Program-made: the position numbers and the translations under genes
In this document: in pieces, positions 44,834 to 56,485 of the stretch
Layout of the letters: the number at the start of each line of letters is the position of its first letter
How positions within the stretch are numbered: position 1 is the first letter of the stretch
Notes under the pieces: model-generated
What the model saw: only the letters and a program-made list of their open reading frames with translations
The model's database searches: none
What the model was told of the DNA's origin: nothing
NCBI RefSeq assembly: GCF_000471905.2
Contig: NW_006499705.1
Location: 267,449-331,448, forward strand
Direction of reading: 5' to 3'
Length of the DNA stretch: 64,000 bases
Source of the DNA: Amborella trichopoda
Lineage: Eukaryota > Streptophyta > Magnoliopsida > Amborellales > Amborellaceae

Positions 44834-45261
44834 GCCCAAGGGCATACTACTACAGTAAACGGCAACGGGCCAGATTGAATCTGGGCCGATCTGATGATCC
44901 CAAATGTCTGATAGTATTTTAATTTTATTTTTTTATTTTTATAAATTAGATTCATCTAAAATTTGGAGTGTGTATACATAAAAAATAGGTGAATCTTTGA
45001 AAAATATATTAAAAAATATTTTACATGAAAAAAATGACCACAATACTCATGTAAAGTTTCGGGGGTGTTTTGGTTAATTTTTTATGGATTATATTTTTTA
45101 TATTTTTTATTAGGTACACCTTGATGAGAAGAATATACACCTTCAAGTGATTTGGATTCATAGAAAAAAATTAAAATTAAAACACGAAAAGAGGTTGTGA
45201 CCATCAGATCGGCCCAGATTCAATCTGGACCATTATCGTTTACTGTGGTAGTAATCTGGGC
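44834..45261. mobile_element. MITE-like TIR element, about 60-bp TIRs
   Basis: Left 'acagtaaacggcaacgggcc' plus 'agattgaatctgggccgatc' is mirrored at the right ('gatcggcccagattcaatct' and 'gtttactgtggtag'). The ends include 'ctgatgatccca' and its inverse. The AT-rich interior has no coding capacity. Single copy in this window. Confidence 0.8.
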
Positions 45262-45424
45262 ATACAAAATCCACTCCAAAAACAAGTTTACAACATTTCC
45301 AAAAATATTATACTCTTTTAGGTTGAACAAGTTTTCAAGTTTACAATAGTGCAACTTGTAACTTCATAGAATCCATTGCACGATAGCTTACAACATGCTT
45401 CTATTTCCATGTAGCATCCCAAAG

Positions 45425-45780
45425 TGGTAATAGATATTGATAAAACGTGCATGAGCGAGGTTTGGTTAGAGGCAAAGGGAACTGAGTATGGGCAGGAGAG
45501 AATCTATGAATCCATCCCTATGATGTATTGCGGATGTAAGAAAATGAGGCATAAATCATAACTTTGAAAATTGTTTCTCCTGGCTAAGATACCTCTAAAC
45601 TTGGATGCTAAGAAGCCCATTACTCTCTCAACTGGTGAAGAAGCTTGAAAGGTTGTGAAGGGCAAAGAACGCTTCTTTTACATAAAGAAAACACCCAAAA
45701 TCATTGAAGCATGTTTCGAAGTTCTGGCACAGATGGATGATGAAGGGATATACACTGAAATGCAATGTGAATCAGTGTAG
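45425..45780 (+). mobile_element. L1 LINE ORF1-like fragment with CCHC-type remnant
   Basis: Reads MSEVWLEAKGTEYGQERIYE then SIPMMYCGCKKMRHKS, the pattern of the zinc-knuckle region that ends plant L1 ORF1 gag-like proteins (YE-x-IP-x2-C-x2-C-x4-H). A downstream KERFFYIKKTPKIIEACFEV stretch is unassigned. ORF2 domains of an L1 follow on the same strand from 47.84 kb, probably from the same element. Confidence 0.55.
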
Positions 45781-45883
45781 AAAAATTCGAACCAGAACGA
45801 TTAACCGGATGTGGGGGTCAAAAGCAGTTTAACATGCCTAACTAGTAAACTGACCAGTTCAACTGACCTAACTGGGCAAGTCC

Positions 45884-46286
45884 NNNNNNNNNNNNNNNNN
45901 NNNNNNNNNNNNNNNNNNNNNNNNNNNNNNNNNNNNNNNNNNNNNNNNNNNNNNNNNNNNNNNNNNNNNNNNNNNNNNNNNNNNNNNNNNNNNNNNNNNN
46001 NNNNNNNNNNNNNNNNNNNNNNNNNNNNNNNNNNNNNNNNNNNNNNNNNNNNNNNNNNNNNNNNNNNNNNNNNNNNNNNNNNNNNNNNNNNNNNNNNNNN
46101 NNNNNNNNNNNNNNNNNNNNNNNNNNNNNNNNNNNNNNNNNNNNNNNNNNNNNNNNNNNNNNNNNNNNNNNNNNNNNNNNNNNNNNNNNNNNNNNNNNNN
46201 NNNNNNNNNNNNNNNNNNNNNNNNNNNNNNNNNNNNNNNNNNNNNNNNNNNNNNNNNNNNNNNNNNNNNNNNNNNNNNNNNNNNNN
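45884..46286. other. Assembly gap, 403 N
   Basis: Unresolved bases. The apparent open frames crossing it are not real. Flanks are TE sequence, so the gap probably hides more repeat DNA. Confidence 1.
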
Positions 46287-46733
46287 GTCAAGTCCCACAC
46301 CCATGTGATAACTTTTCTAGAGATCCGTACCAACTTTAATGGTAATCCTTTAAGGTCATACCTACATGAGTGGGGGAAGGTCCTATAAGATCATTACTTA
46401 TATTTATATATATATATATATATTAAAAGCATGATTAAACAAAGTACATCCAAAGGAAGTTGAAAATTAATGAATGAAAATATAGATTTTAAATAATCAA
46501 TTTGTGCTCAAAGGTATTTTTGAAAATTTTTAAATACAATGGGAAAATGTAAAAATAAGTATGAGTGGCCAAAACAATTTCTAATTTTTCCTAAAATGAA
46601 GAAAAACATTAAAAATGATAGAGTAATGATCCTATAGAACCCTCTCCCACCCATGTGTGTAGGACCCCAAAGGATCACCATTAAAATTGATACGAATCTC
46701 TAGAAAAGTTATCACATGAGTGTGAGACTTGAC
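46287..46733. mobile_element. MITE-like element with about 115-bp TIRs (family E)
   Basis: Left arm 46287-46400 ('gtcaagtcccacacccatgt', 'gataacttttctagagatcc', 'cctataagatcattact') recurs inverted at 46621-46733. The AT-rich interior includes (TA)n at 46405-46424. The left end may extend into the gap. Confidence 0.8.
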
Positions 46734-46826
46734 TTTTCTATAAATCCGTATCAAATTTAATGGTGATCCTTTAGGGTCCTACACACATGGATGGGAGAGG
46801 GTCTTATAGGATCATTTCTCAAAAAT
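46734..46826. repeat. Partial third copy of the family E arm
   Basis: 'cttttctataaatccgtatc' to 'gtcttataggatcattt' repeats the left arm of the adjoining element in direct orientation. It is probably the remainder of a second, deleted copy. Confidence 0.78.
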
Positions 46827-46839
46827 ATATTAAAAACAA

Positions 46840-47320
46840 AATATCTTATTTTTTAAATACCCGGCCAATTCACCAAAACGGCCAAAACCTTAACGAGGTA
46901 TGGGACTGTTCCTATCTAAAAAAGGTCTAAACGTGCGGTTAGAATTTGAACCACCCATTTTTCTACACTGGTGTGAACTGAAACATCCATGGTGGCAGAA
47001 ATTGTAACCTACTAACAAATTTTTGGAACTTCCCCAGTTGAAGCTAATCTCTCCCCATGCACGTAGCAGACAGAGAACAGTTGGTAGCTCCACGGTGTGA
47101 AGTGTCTGAAGAAGGCAATGCTACAAGAACAAATGAGATGGAACCATGTTATCTGATTGGAAAGGAACAATGGCTCCAATTACAGGTGCATCTAATCATA
47201 AGTACAACTTGACGAAAGCTATGAAGACCCATAAATTTTTAAGAGCCAAACTCAGCTGCAAGTGCTCGGGGAAAAACTCACACTAACCGTTAATATTTTT
47301 TATTCTTGAAACCATTTTTT
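46840..47320 (+). mobile_element. Probable L1 inter-ORF sequence
   Basis: Broken frames with no firm domain, lying between the ORF1-like region and the endonuclease. The start (46850-46900) resembles the GGCC-rich ends of the element at 47325. Assignment is by position only. Confidence 0.3.
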
Positions 47321-47324
47321 GCAA

Positions 47325-47830
47325 ATTTAGTCGGTCCAACTCGGAACTGGCCAGTCGAATTGGAGCTCGGCACTAGCCAATCCAGTTTTGGCCGGTTTTG
47401 GTGGTGTGGCCGGTATTTAAAAAAAAAAAATTAAAACAAATATATAAACTACCAAAAAAATAAGGAACTTGTTTGTAATTTTTTTTTGAATGTTTTTTTT
47501 ATCATTTTGATAAAGATTGGAAAATGTTTTGGCCATGAATACTTATTTTTACAATTTTTCCATATTTTTAAAAAAATTACAAAAATACCCTTGTGCACAA
47601 ATCAAGTTTTTCAAATACATTTTTTTCACTGCTTTTCAACTTTATTTGGATGTGCCTTATTTAATCATGCTTTAAATATATTTTCATTTTTTTTAGATTT
47701 TTTTTGTATTTTTTTAACACTTTTGTGATGGCCAAGACCTGTCAGTTTAGGCTGTTGAATCGACTGGTTTACCATTTACTCAGACCCGGCCCTTGGCGGG
47801 TATCTAAGGCCGGTTCGATTTTTCAAACAC
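47325..47830. repeat. Dispersed repeat family F, copy 1
   Basis: About 500 bp. Starts with 'ttggccggttttgg'-type GGCC motifs and ends 'aaggccggttcgatttttc'. The interior 'tttttggccatgaatactta' and 'caaaaataccct' match 52604-53010. It lies just before the LINE endonuclease start, apparently inserted in the LINE. Confidence 0.7.
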
Positions 47831-48208
47831 TACTTGAAACTCTTTATACATCAATTATCTCATGGAATGTTCATGGCCTTCGAGGCGATGGTGGGATTTT
47901 CGTTAATAAAAACTTTGTTAATAAACATAATTTGGGACGTCTTTTTCAATGGAGACGAAACTCCCATATGACATGACTATACATTGGCCGGTTCGATTTT
48001 TGATATACCAGCCCTTGGGGGGTATCTAAGGCCGGTTCGATTTTCAAACACTGCTTGAAGCTCTTTATACATCAATTATCTCATGGAATGTTCATGGCCT
48101 TCGAGGCCATGGTGGGATATTCGTTATTAAAAACTTTGTTAATTAACATAATTTGGGACTTCTTTTTCAATGGAGACGAAACTCCTATATGACATGACTA
48201 TACATTGG
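47789..48208 (+). repeat. Tandem duplication, 222-bp period, over the LINE endonuclease start
   Basis: Units 47789-47987 and 48011-48208 each contain the family F end followed by 'ctcatggaatgttcatggcc' (endonuclease start ISWNVHGLRG). The duplication therefore arose after family F and the LINE were already joined. Confidence 0.9.
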
Positions 48209-48640
48209 ATTTTCCATCAACATCATCAGTTGCAATATTATCGTAGAAACCCAAGATGGCAAATCATGCGTTATTGTGTTGTGGAATCCATGTATTTTTT
48301 CAGTTCGTGTCATAAAAATCCATGAACAAATGGTTACAATTGAAGCTATTTCGTTTATGCATTGGTATCACTTTAACAGTCCCAAGATATATGCATTCAA
48401 TACCGATGCTCATAGATCAGTTCTTTGGGATCAGCTCAGGGATGTTGGGTTCAATATTGTGGGGTCTTGGTGATTTCAGTACGATCCTCGATAAATATAA
48501 AAAAGTGGGTGGCCAGGATTCTTTGCCATGTGACTCTGAAAACTTTGAACATATTCTTGTGGACTGAATTCTTACTAACGTGGGTTCCTCAAGTTAGTAG
48601 GAGATGCATTCGTGAATGCTAGGATCGAGCTCTAGCTAAT
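47845..48640 (+). mobile_element. L1 LINE ORF2: AP-endonuclease domain
   Basis: Opens with IISWNVHGLRG, the standard start of plant L1 endonuclease. It continues VLWNPCIFSVRVIKIHEQM, VLWDQLRDVGFNIVGSW and VGDFSTIL (the GDFN catalytic motif with N to S), then KKVGGQD. Several frameshifts and the tandem duplication make it inactive. Confidence 0.85.
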
Positions 48641-49259
48641 TCTAACTAGATTTTCGCTTTTCCCATATTGAAGGTGCAACTACTACTTAAAGGTAACTCT
48701 GACCATTGCCCTTTATTGGTTTATTCATACGATACTGCTCCACTTGGACCAAAACTATTTAGATATTTTACATGAAAAAAGCTTCAGGTTACCTTATAAT
48801 AATCAAGGAATCATTGAGAGGGAAAAAGTGGGGGTAGACCGATTTACTGTTTGTGGAAAAGTTGGAGAGACTAAGGAAGGACCTATGTGGCTGGAACAAA
48901 ATTAGTTTTGGGAATGTTGGGGGAAAAATCAAAACTACCAATTAGAGTCTCTCCAACTTGCATGATCATATCAGTAATGAGTTAATGACCTGACAATTGA
49001 AAATTTAATGTTGGAAGAGCGAGAATGTTCCAATAACCTAGAGCTATTATTGATTATGAATGAAGAAAGCATATGGAGGCAGAAATCAAGATAAATCTGG
49101 TTGAGATAGGGTGATTCATTTACCTTCTAAATGACCACTTAGGTAATACTCTTGCTACTGAAAAAGAATCATATGATGGGTTACTTCAAAAACCTCTTGG
49201 CACAGGAACTTGACACTGATCTTTCTTTGGTTAATGGTTTCCCTCATCACACTCATATC

Positions 49260-50240
49260 TTCCCTTCTCCATAAGAACAACTTACGATGAATGGTACTCT
49301 AAAAGAAATTAAAGCATGTATATGTGAATTGAAGAAGGAAAGCGCACCAGGTCTAGATAGTCTCAGTGTGAAATTTTACAAATTCAGTTGGGAGGTGAGC
49401 AATTGGGATATATTCATTATCCTTAATGACTTTTTTAGTAAATGAAAATTCCTCAAGGAGATAAACTCCACTTTTAATTATCTCATCCCCAAGGTCAATT
49501 CACCAAGCATCATGGAGGATTTCAGATCCATTGGCCTATACAATGTCCTATATAGGATTATCAATAAGGTAATCTCAAACCGATTATGGAGAGTCCTCAA
49601 CGACCATATCGATCTGTGCCAAGTTACATTCCTCAAAAGGTGGGCTAATTACTTTTAATATTTAAATGGAAAACGAGCTTATTTCGCTATGTCACAGAAT
49701 TAATGCTAGGCCCAAAATGTGTCTACAATTGGACCTTAGTTGTACCTATGATAGGGTATCATAGGCCATTGTATTTGCAAGACTTCATGCTTATGGTTTT
49801 CTACATCTTTTTATTTTTTGGATTTCATAATTGCATAACTAAGGCCTCTTTCTCAGTGTTACATAATGGCTCTCTCAAGGTTACTTTAAAGGCAAAAGGG
49901 GTTTGTGATAAGGTGACGTGGCTTTCCCTTTATCTTTTTCTATTGGTCATAGGCTTTATGAGTAAGCAACTAGATCTCACAATGATCTAGGGTATGCTTC
50001 CTAAGGCTTTTCTTTTTTGTTATAATAATAGAATTTCTCGCTTTGTCGATATTGTAAATTTTTGTAAGGCTGCCATAATTGTGAAATCTATTTTATTTAC
50101 CTTTGAATGAATATGGGGAAAACCCTGACTAAAGCCAAAAGTACTAGTTTCCATCGAAAGTATAGAGTTTTGAATATATTTACTTTTGGTGAGGGAACCC
50201 TTCATATAAGATATCTAACTACCTTTGTTCCACAAATCTT
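49260..50240 (+). mobile_element. L1 LINE ORF2: reverse transcriptase domain
   Basis: Reads EIKACICELKKESAPGLDSL and SVKFYKF, then FRSIGLYNVLYRIINKVISN, QLDLSCTYDRVS (FD-x-V region), LHNGSLKVTLKAKGVCDKV and LYLFLLVIGFMSKQLDL. The equivalent of QGDPLSPYLF is altered and the FADD box is not recognisable. Stops are frequent. Confidence 0.88.
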
Positions 50241-50569
50241 TGAATTATAGCCATTGTCAATGCCTTATTGGGGGCAGGGGTTGTGGCGATAGTACCTCCA
50301 TACTCTAGTCACTATGTTGTGGTTTCTATTCTCACTAACACAACCCCAATAACATTTTAAAACATTAACTCCTAAATGAAAAAATAGGTAGGGGTATGTC
50401 TTCCCCATTGAATTAACAAAAAACAAAAAGATAATTGGAAAAATTGGATCCTGGCATTCCCTCTCCTTGTCTTTTGCGAGCTGCCTACAGCTTCTTAAAT
50501 ATGTTCTTAGTTCCTTTGCGATTTTTTGCATATTATCTTTTCTTTTCTCTTGTCATGCCATACTTTCCA

Positions 50570-51470
50570 TATGATCAAGAGGTTACAACATAATTTCCTT
50601 TGGGCTTGTACTGCATAAAAGAAGGGGCTTCATTTGGTAAGATGGAAAATGGTCTATCTAAAACTGGAAGAAAGGGATCTAGGCATTCGTGAGATATCTA
50701 ACTTTAAAATTATAGGTATGATGAAACTAGCATGGAGGATCTTTGCCAGCCTATCCTCCTTAATTTTCCCTTTTTTCAAGCATCGTTATTTTAGAAATTC
50801 TTCCATCTAAAGTGTTAAAAAGAACAACTATTCTTTTGCTTTGAAGGATATTAAGAGGGGACTTATCCGTGATGGGTCTTTAGTAGATTCCTGAGCTGAG
50901 ACATGGTTATCTGAATAGTCAACATGGGAGTCTTATGGTGATAATATTCATAAGAACATAGATACCCTTGCCAAACCAAGGTTTCATACTATTTGCATTA
51001 TTCTCCTCAATGTTGGGATATTACCTCTTCGACTTCTACTTCTCTTTCTCGAGCTTGGGAGGAGGTCAAATCTTCCAAGGTCCTTTTACAACCTAGCAAC
51101 GGTTTTTTTGTTTGGGTGCATACTCTTGATGACCGTTCTTTAGCTAAATATGCTAGGGACTTTATTAGATATAAAAATAGCCCCCAACCCATTGTCAAGA
51201 TTGGTCGTCACCCCCTCATCCTTAGGCGAAATGGTTTTCTTGGTAGTCCCTTCATCAATATCTCCCAATTATCACACTTTTGCAAACCATGGGGACCATC
51301 TTGGCATCCATTTGCCCCTTTTGCTCTAATAGCTATGATAATTCTAACCATATCTTGCTATAGTGTGCCTTCTCACAGGTCATTTGGAAATCCATTGCGT
51401 ACAGGTGTGACAAAAGTTTCCGCCAGAACAATCATGCTTAGGAAATGAATTTGCGTACTGTTTTAGATTT
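50570..51470 (+). mobile_element. L1 LINE ORF2: linker and zf-RVT domain
   Basis: VRWKMVYLKLEERDLGIREI, NFKIIGMMKLAWRIFASLSS and then CPFCSNSYDNSNHILL-stop-CAFSQVIW match the zf-RVT module (C-x2-C ... H-x4-C) found after RT in plant L1 elements. Frameshifted in several places. Confidence 0.85.
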
Positions 51471-51699
51471 GAGGGGCTTTGGCATGTGTTGAACTCTTTT
51501 TCTTCACAACAATTTGGTTTTTATGAGATGAGCATAATAATCAGCCTTTTACAGGTAGAGCTGCTAAGTGTGAAAATCTGCTTGGTCGGATTGTTGCCAC
51601 GTGAGAGACTTGGTAGATACTAAGTCTTGGGCTTTTCATCCCTCAGAAAGGGCGAATCTCTCCATATAATGACTATTGTAGAGGATCTGGGTCACTACT

Positions 51700-51990
51700 C
51701 TGATCTCTTGGTCCATGCCACCACCTCGACATTTAAAGCTGAATGTTTATGGGGTCTCTTATGAAATCCTGGTTTGGGGAGAAGTGGTGGTTTCATAAGA
51801 GATGATAATGGTCATTTTACTTCTTCTTTTGATACTCCACTAGGGATTGCATCAAACAAATTTGCTAAGTTCCATGCACTTGAGACGTGCATTGATTTGC
51901 GATTATGCTGCAATGCTTCCCTCTTCTAATCAAAGTGAATCCACCCTACTTGTCAACTCCATTCGCGGCCATCATAAACTCCCATTGTCG
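51700..51990 (+). mobile_element. L1 LINE ORF2: C-terminal RNase H domain
   Basis: Reads NPGLGRSGGFIRDDNGHFTS, SFDTPLGIASNKFAKFHALE and TCIDLRL, the RVT_3 RNase H-like fold of plant L1 elements (NPG...GG-x-IRD, SN-x2-AE region). It completes the order EN-RT-zf-RVT-RNase H for this element. Degraded by stops after LCCNASLF. Confidence 0.88.
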
Positions 51991-52099
51991 CTTCATGCTG
52001 TAGCAACCAATTGCCTATATATACTTCTCTTAAATGGATGTGATTGGTTAATTCGCATATCTTTTCATGATAGCAACGTGATCTTCTTGTTGTGATCAT

Positions 52100-52603
52100 C
52101 ATGCAACAATGTGATTTGTTAACAAGAACAAAAAAACAAGCTATGTATTGCAAACTATATTAAAAATGAATGACTCCATGAGAAATAAAACTTCATAATA
52201 CAGTGTTGAGAAAAAAGGACAAGCAAAGTCATCAAAATCTGATTGTGACAAAGTGTTTTGAGTTACATCAACTTCTACCTTTCAAAAAAAGCTGGAACAA
52301 TTTGAATGTAGTATATAAGTTTCATACATGAGTGACTCTAGGTGTAATCCTTGAAGTCATATTATAGAAACTTCACATTTACATGCATTAAATGATTTAT
52401 TATAAATCATTTGCTCTTGTAAAAAGTATATTGGAAAACAATTTATAACAATCGCACACATATATGTTGACAAAAAATACAGATATGATTAACAAAAGAT
52501 AAACAACAAGTCCAATATAGGGAGGTTTAAGCATACATAGCTAAGCATACAAAATTTAAAAGATGGAAAAAGTTTATATAAAGTTGAGTACCTAAACAAT
52601 CAG
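52100..52603. other. Intergenic, nothing recognised; family A/B TIR scrap at end
   Basis: No gene is seen. At 52565-52603 'aaaaagtttatataaagttg' followed by 'ctaaacaatca' matches the start of a family B element that is cut off where the next family F copy begins. Confidence 0.5.
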
Positions 52604-53010
52604 GGGTTAGATCGGAACCAGCCCCTAGCCGGTTCTGGTTTCGGCTGGTTTGGGTGAACAGACCGGGTATTTTAAAAACATAATATAAAATCCCAAAAAA
52701 TAAGAGATTTTGTTTATATTGTATTTTTAATGCATTTTTATCATTTTGGTGGAAAATATTTGGCCATCAATATTTATTTTTGCATTTTTCCATCTTTTTT
52801 AAAAAAATTCAAAAATACCCCTGGGCACAAATTAATTCTTTAAAATCTATTTTTCATTAATTTTCACCTTCATTTGGATGTACTTTGTTCAATCATACTT
52901 TAAATATTATTTCTTATATTTTATTACATATTGTTTTGTATTTTAAAATTTTTTTTAACTTTTTTTTACCCCCATTCCGGTTCGATTTTTCTTACACTCG
53001 TTCAAACATT
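52604..53010. repeat. Dispersed repeat family F, copy 2
   Basis: Begins 'aaccagcccctagccggttc' and ends 'ccattccggttcgatttttc'. The interior matches 47400-47830 in order ('catttttatcattttgg', 'ttggccatcaatattta', 'aaaaatacccctgggcac'). Confidence 0.72.
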
Positions 53011-53229
53011 TCAAGGAAAATAATTTTGAAAAAATGAGAAATGACTATAGTGGTCATGATAACTATTGCGTAATACATTGATGTCAAATACCGCTTTATT
53101 AGATTGATATCTCTGAAATGTGAATAGTTGTAGTCCCCACTGTTAAACTTCATATCCAAGTATAACCATCCTATGATTTAGTAACTGTAGCTGCTAAATA
53201 GTAGAAAATGTAGGCAGTATAGAGTGCTA

Positions 53230-53340
53230 GGGCCAGGCTGCGAAACCAGGACTCGAGGGTAGGGCCGAGCCAGGAAACTAGGACCCGAGGGCAAGGCCGG
53301 CCGGGCAACTATGACCAGAGGGCCGGGTTGGGGGCGGTTC
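53230..53340. repeat. GC-rich degenerate minisatellite
   Basis: Three loose units of about 35 bp with 'gagggcaaggccg' or 'gagggtagggccgagcc' and 'gaaaccaggac'-like parts. Unusually GC-rich for this window. A 'ttgctcagctcc' duplication follows (about 53390 and 53440). Confidence 0.6.
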
Positions 53341-53535
53341 AACCCTTTTTTGTTTGTTTTTTTTCTTATTGTTTTTCTATTTTATTTTGCTCAGCTCCTC
53401 TTTTTCTTTGTTTTTTTTTTCTATTGTTTTCATTCGATTTTAGTTTGCTCAGCTCCCTGATAGGGCTAGGGCCGAGCAGGGTCAAGGTCAGACCAAGTCT
53501 AGGCTAGTCCTATGAGGACTAAATTGCACCAGCCT

Positions 53536-53739
53536 TTTGATTTGATCATAGATCTCCTTTTCAAGTTTGTTTATATTAATGTATTTGATTGGACCTTTCA
53601 TTTTGTCTATAAACCTCTCTGTCTTTGATCCTTTAACAATCAATGTAGTCATGTTACTGATTAAATAAGCACCAATGATTATGTCAAAAAATACAAATAT
53701 CATGACAAATATCATTTCTATTGGATTGAAAAAATATAT
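53536..53739 (-). pseudogene. SKOR-like outward K+ channel exon fragment, copy 1
   Basis: Plant Shaker channels such as SKOR and GORK release potassium. This minus-strand frame reads EMIFVMIFVFFDIIIGAYLI, SNMTTLIVKGSKTERFIDKM and NINKLEKEIYDQIK, matching the last transmembrane helix and start of the C-linker (family: GAYLIGNMTALIVKGSKTERFRDKM). The pore motif and the cyclic-nucleotide-binding region are absent. The frame then runs into a tandem repeat (53765-53870). Confidence 0.85.
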
Positions 53740-54024
53740 ATTTCCATAGCGGAGCAGGATTGGGGCTAGCCATAATGGGGTTAAGAGGGACGAGGTTGGG
53801 AGACGGGTTGGGGAGGGGTAGAGTAGGGTTAAGAGGGACGAAGTTGGGAGACGTGCTGGGGAGGGGTAGGCCATAACGAATAAGGGATGTGAATTTGAAA
53901 TGTTACATAAACCTAAGGATGTGAGTTTGAAATGTTAGACAAAGCTTTGCACGAATAGAGATTGGAATCTCCTAAAGGACAAAAGCTTTAGTATAGCTGC
54001 TCACATACTGTTATCGCACATACT

Positions 54025-54225
54025 CTTCTATCTGATTACATATCTCCTTTTCAAGTTTGTTTTCGTTCATGTATTTGATTAGATCTTTAATTTTGTCTCT
54101 AAACCTCTTTGTCTTTGAGCCTTTAAAAATTTTTAACAATTAATGTAGTCATGTTACCGATCAAATAAGCACTAAAGATCATGTCAAAAGACACAAATAT
54201 CATGATGAATATCATTTCTTTTGGG
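54025..54225 (-). pseudogene. SKOR-like channel exon fragment, copy 2
   Basis: The minus strand reads EMIFIMIFVSFDMIFSAYLI then GNMTTLIVKNF-stop. A roughly 10-base insertion splits the following KTKRFRDKIKDLIKYMNENK part into another frame. It ends at the same side of the exon as copy 1 (CNQIEE equivalent). Confidence 0.82.
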
Positions 54226-54254
54226 AATATCATTTCTTTTGGATCAACAACATG

Positions 54255-54335
54255 TCTATTGTTATAGCCCTTTAATAATCAATGTAGTCATGTTACCCAT
54301 CAAATAAGCACCAAAGATCATGTTAAAAGACATAG
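54255..54335 (-). pseudogene. SKOR-like channel exon fragment, copy 3 (short)
   Basis: The minus strand reads MSFNMIFGAYLMGNMTTLII then KG-L-stop. Only about 75 bp of the exon centre remain, in the same orientation, 30 bp from copy 2. Confidence 0.75.
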
Positions 54336-54349
54336 TGCTCAGGTTCAGG

Positions 54350-56200
54350 GGGAGCTGTCCACCTTTGCAGAATGGCCAGAGTGTTATGAGTCTAACGTAC
54401 AGATTCCTTCTCTTCTGATACATCACCTCCACATGAACCACCTATACAAGACACCCTTGATGTATATGGTCCTTCATGTCCTGTTTTGCCCATCACTAAT
54501 GATAGCTCTTCAGCTTTTCTTATAGAGGAAGACATCGCCACTACAACACCAATCCAAGATATTCAGGATGATCCAATACACAATCATAATGATGAAAATG
54601 TTGCCACTCAAAAAACCAACCAATATAATTTATTACCACCTTATGAGCATCCTAGCCATCACATGGTCACAAGATCTCAATATGGTACTCGAAGACCTCA
54701 GATTCTCCCCATCCATGGCAGCAATCACAAGTGCTCCTATTTTTTATATCCCTTCTGAACCTAAAACCATTAAGTCTGCCTTGGGTCATCTGGGTTGACA
54801 CCGTATGATGGAAGAGGAAATTGAAGCCCTACATGTCAATTCAACTTGGGAGCTAGTTCCACGTCTTTTAGGTATGAATATTGTTGGTTGTCGTTGGGTC
54901 CATAATACTAAATTAAAGTTTCATGGTAGTCTAGAAAGGCTTAGTTGCTAAAGGATACAATCAGGTTACTGGAATTGATTTCTCTTAAACATTCAGTCCT
55001 GTTATTAATCCTGCTAGTATTCAGATTGCGCTTACCATAACTATTGTGCACTACTGGCCTATCAAACAGTTTTATATGAAAATGCTTTCTTGCATGGTTT
55101 TCTTAAGGAATATGCATTTATGAAACAACCTCCTAGATTTGTGAGCTCAAACAATCCAAATCATGTCTGCAAATTAAAAAGAGCCTTATATGATCTCAAG
55201 CAAGCACCTCGGGCCGGATTTGATCGATTTAGTACCCATTTATTATCATTGGGATTTTATTGCAGCATAGTTGATTCCTCTCTATTTGTTTCTTGCACTA
55301 CGCAAGGCGCTATTATCCTTCTCTTTTATGTTGACGATATTATTGTTACTGGTAATAATTCAGATATTTTAGAATGGTTTATTTTCCAACTTGGAGAGAA
55401 TTTGCAATGAAAGATCTTGGGCATATTTACTACTTTCTTGTCATAGATGTATCTTATTTTCAGGTGGAATTGTTCTGTCACAAAGCAAATATGAATAGGA
55501 TCTTCTTAATCGTGCACAAATACTCGATGATAAACCTATTTCAACACCAATGACAATGAAGAATAAGATTCATGAGAATTCTGAACCATTTATTGATCCA
55601 CCCCTTTATTGGAGCATTGCTGGTACACTCCAATACATTATCATAACACAACCTGTCCTTTCCCATAGGGTTAAAACAATGTGTCAATTTATGCATGCTG
55701 CGATAATTGTATATTTTCAGGCAGTGAAGTGGATTCTTCGTTATCTTAGGCATACATAATCCTATGGTATAAGAATTTTATCTGCTAGTTCCCTTGAGTT
55801 ATATGCTTTCTTTGATGCAGACTGGACTAGGTGTTCAAACGCTTGCTATTCAACCACTGGTTTTTGCAACTATCTTGGTTCCAACTGCACTCAAGAAGAA
55901 ATAGCTGGGTGAAAAGTGGCAACCTAGGGTACTCGTTGTTGGTTCCCTTCCATAAAAACTTGGTGCAATCTACACCATCTAATTTAATGGGCATTGCAAA
56001 TGTACAAGCCCGCACCTGCTGTCGATTGGGCTCGGATGCACTAACACTGGATCTTATAAATATGTGATTGATTAAATTTCATTTCATGAATTATTCTATT
56101 GATGGAGATTATCCAAGGTTTCATACAAAGCACAGGCTGCTTACTAATATTTCTCGGGCATCTTACTAATCTGTACACAGTTCGAATATAAAAGTGTAGC
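54350..56200 (+). mobile_element. Ty1-copia integrase tail, RT and RNase H fragment
   Basis: A spacer with HHMVTRSQYGTRRPQI (the usual MxTRxKxGI motif) precedes RT: HGFLKEYAFMKQPPRF, HVCKLKRALYDLKQAPRAGF and LLFYVDDIIVTGNNSDI (YVDD intact). RNase H follows (YAFFDADWTRCSNACYSTTG). Many stops occur upstream and downstream of the open RT stretch at 55090-55410. No LTRs were located. Confidence 0.88.
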
Positions 56201-56485
56201 TCATGAACCATTAAAAAACATTAAGAGCCCCATTTTAGGCCGACAATGGCAAGTGGGAGGGAGGGACCAAATTATAGAAGTTTTTTATGCTCAACCGTAC
56301 AACGCTTCCCACTTGAATGAAACGTTGAAACGCTCCCACTTTAATTAATTGGAAAGAGAGTAACATGGGGCAGCATAATCTCTTGATAAATTTAATAGAT
56401 TCTCAAAACATAAACCTGAATTACCCCAAATCTCTCTCTCTCTCAATTGTATTATGGTATAGATTTGTCTAAACCCTATTTTTCA

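Noticed and set aside
45801-46333. Frames of about 165 codons crossing the N run
   Set aside because: Ninety percent of their length is the assembly gap.
54486-54758. Possible novel Asp/His-rich protein
   Set aside because: The HHMVTRSQYGTRRPQI motif shows it is the spacer between integrase and RT of a copia element.
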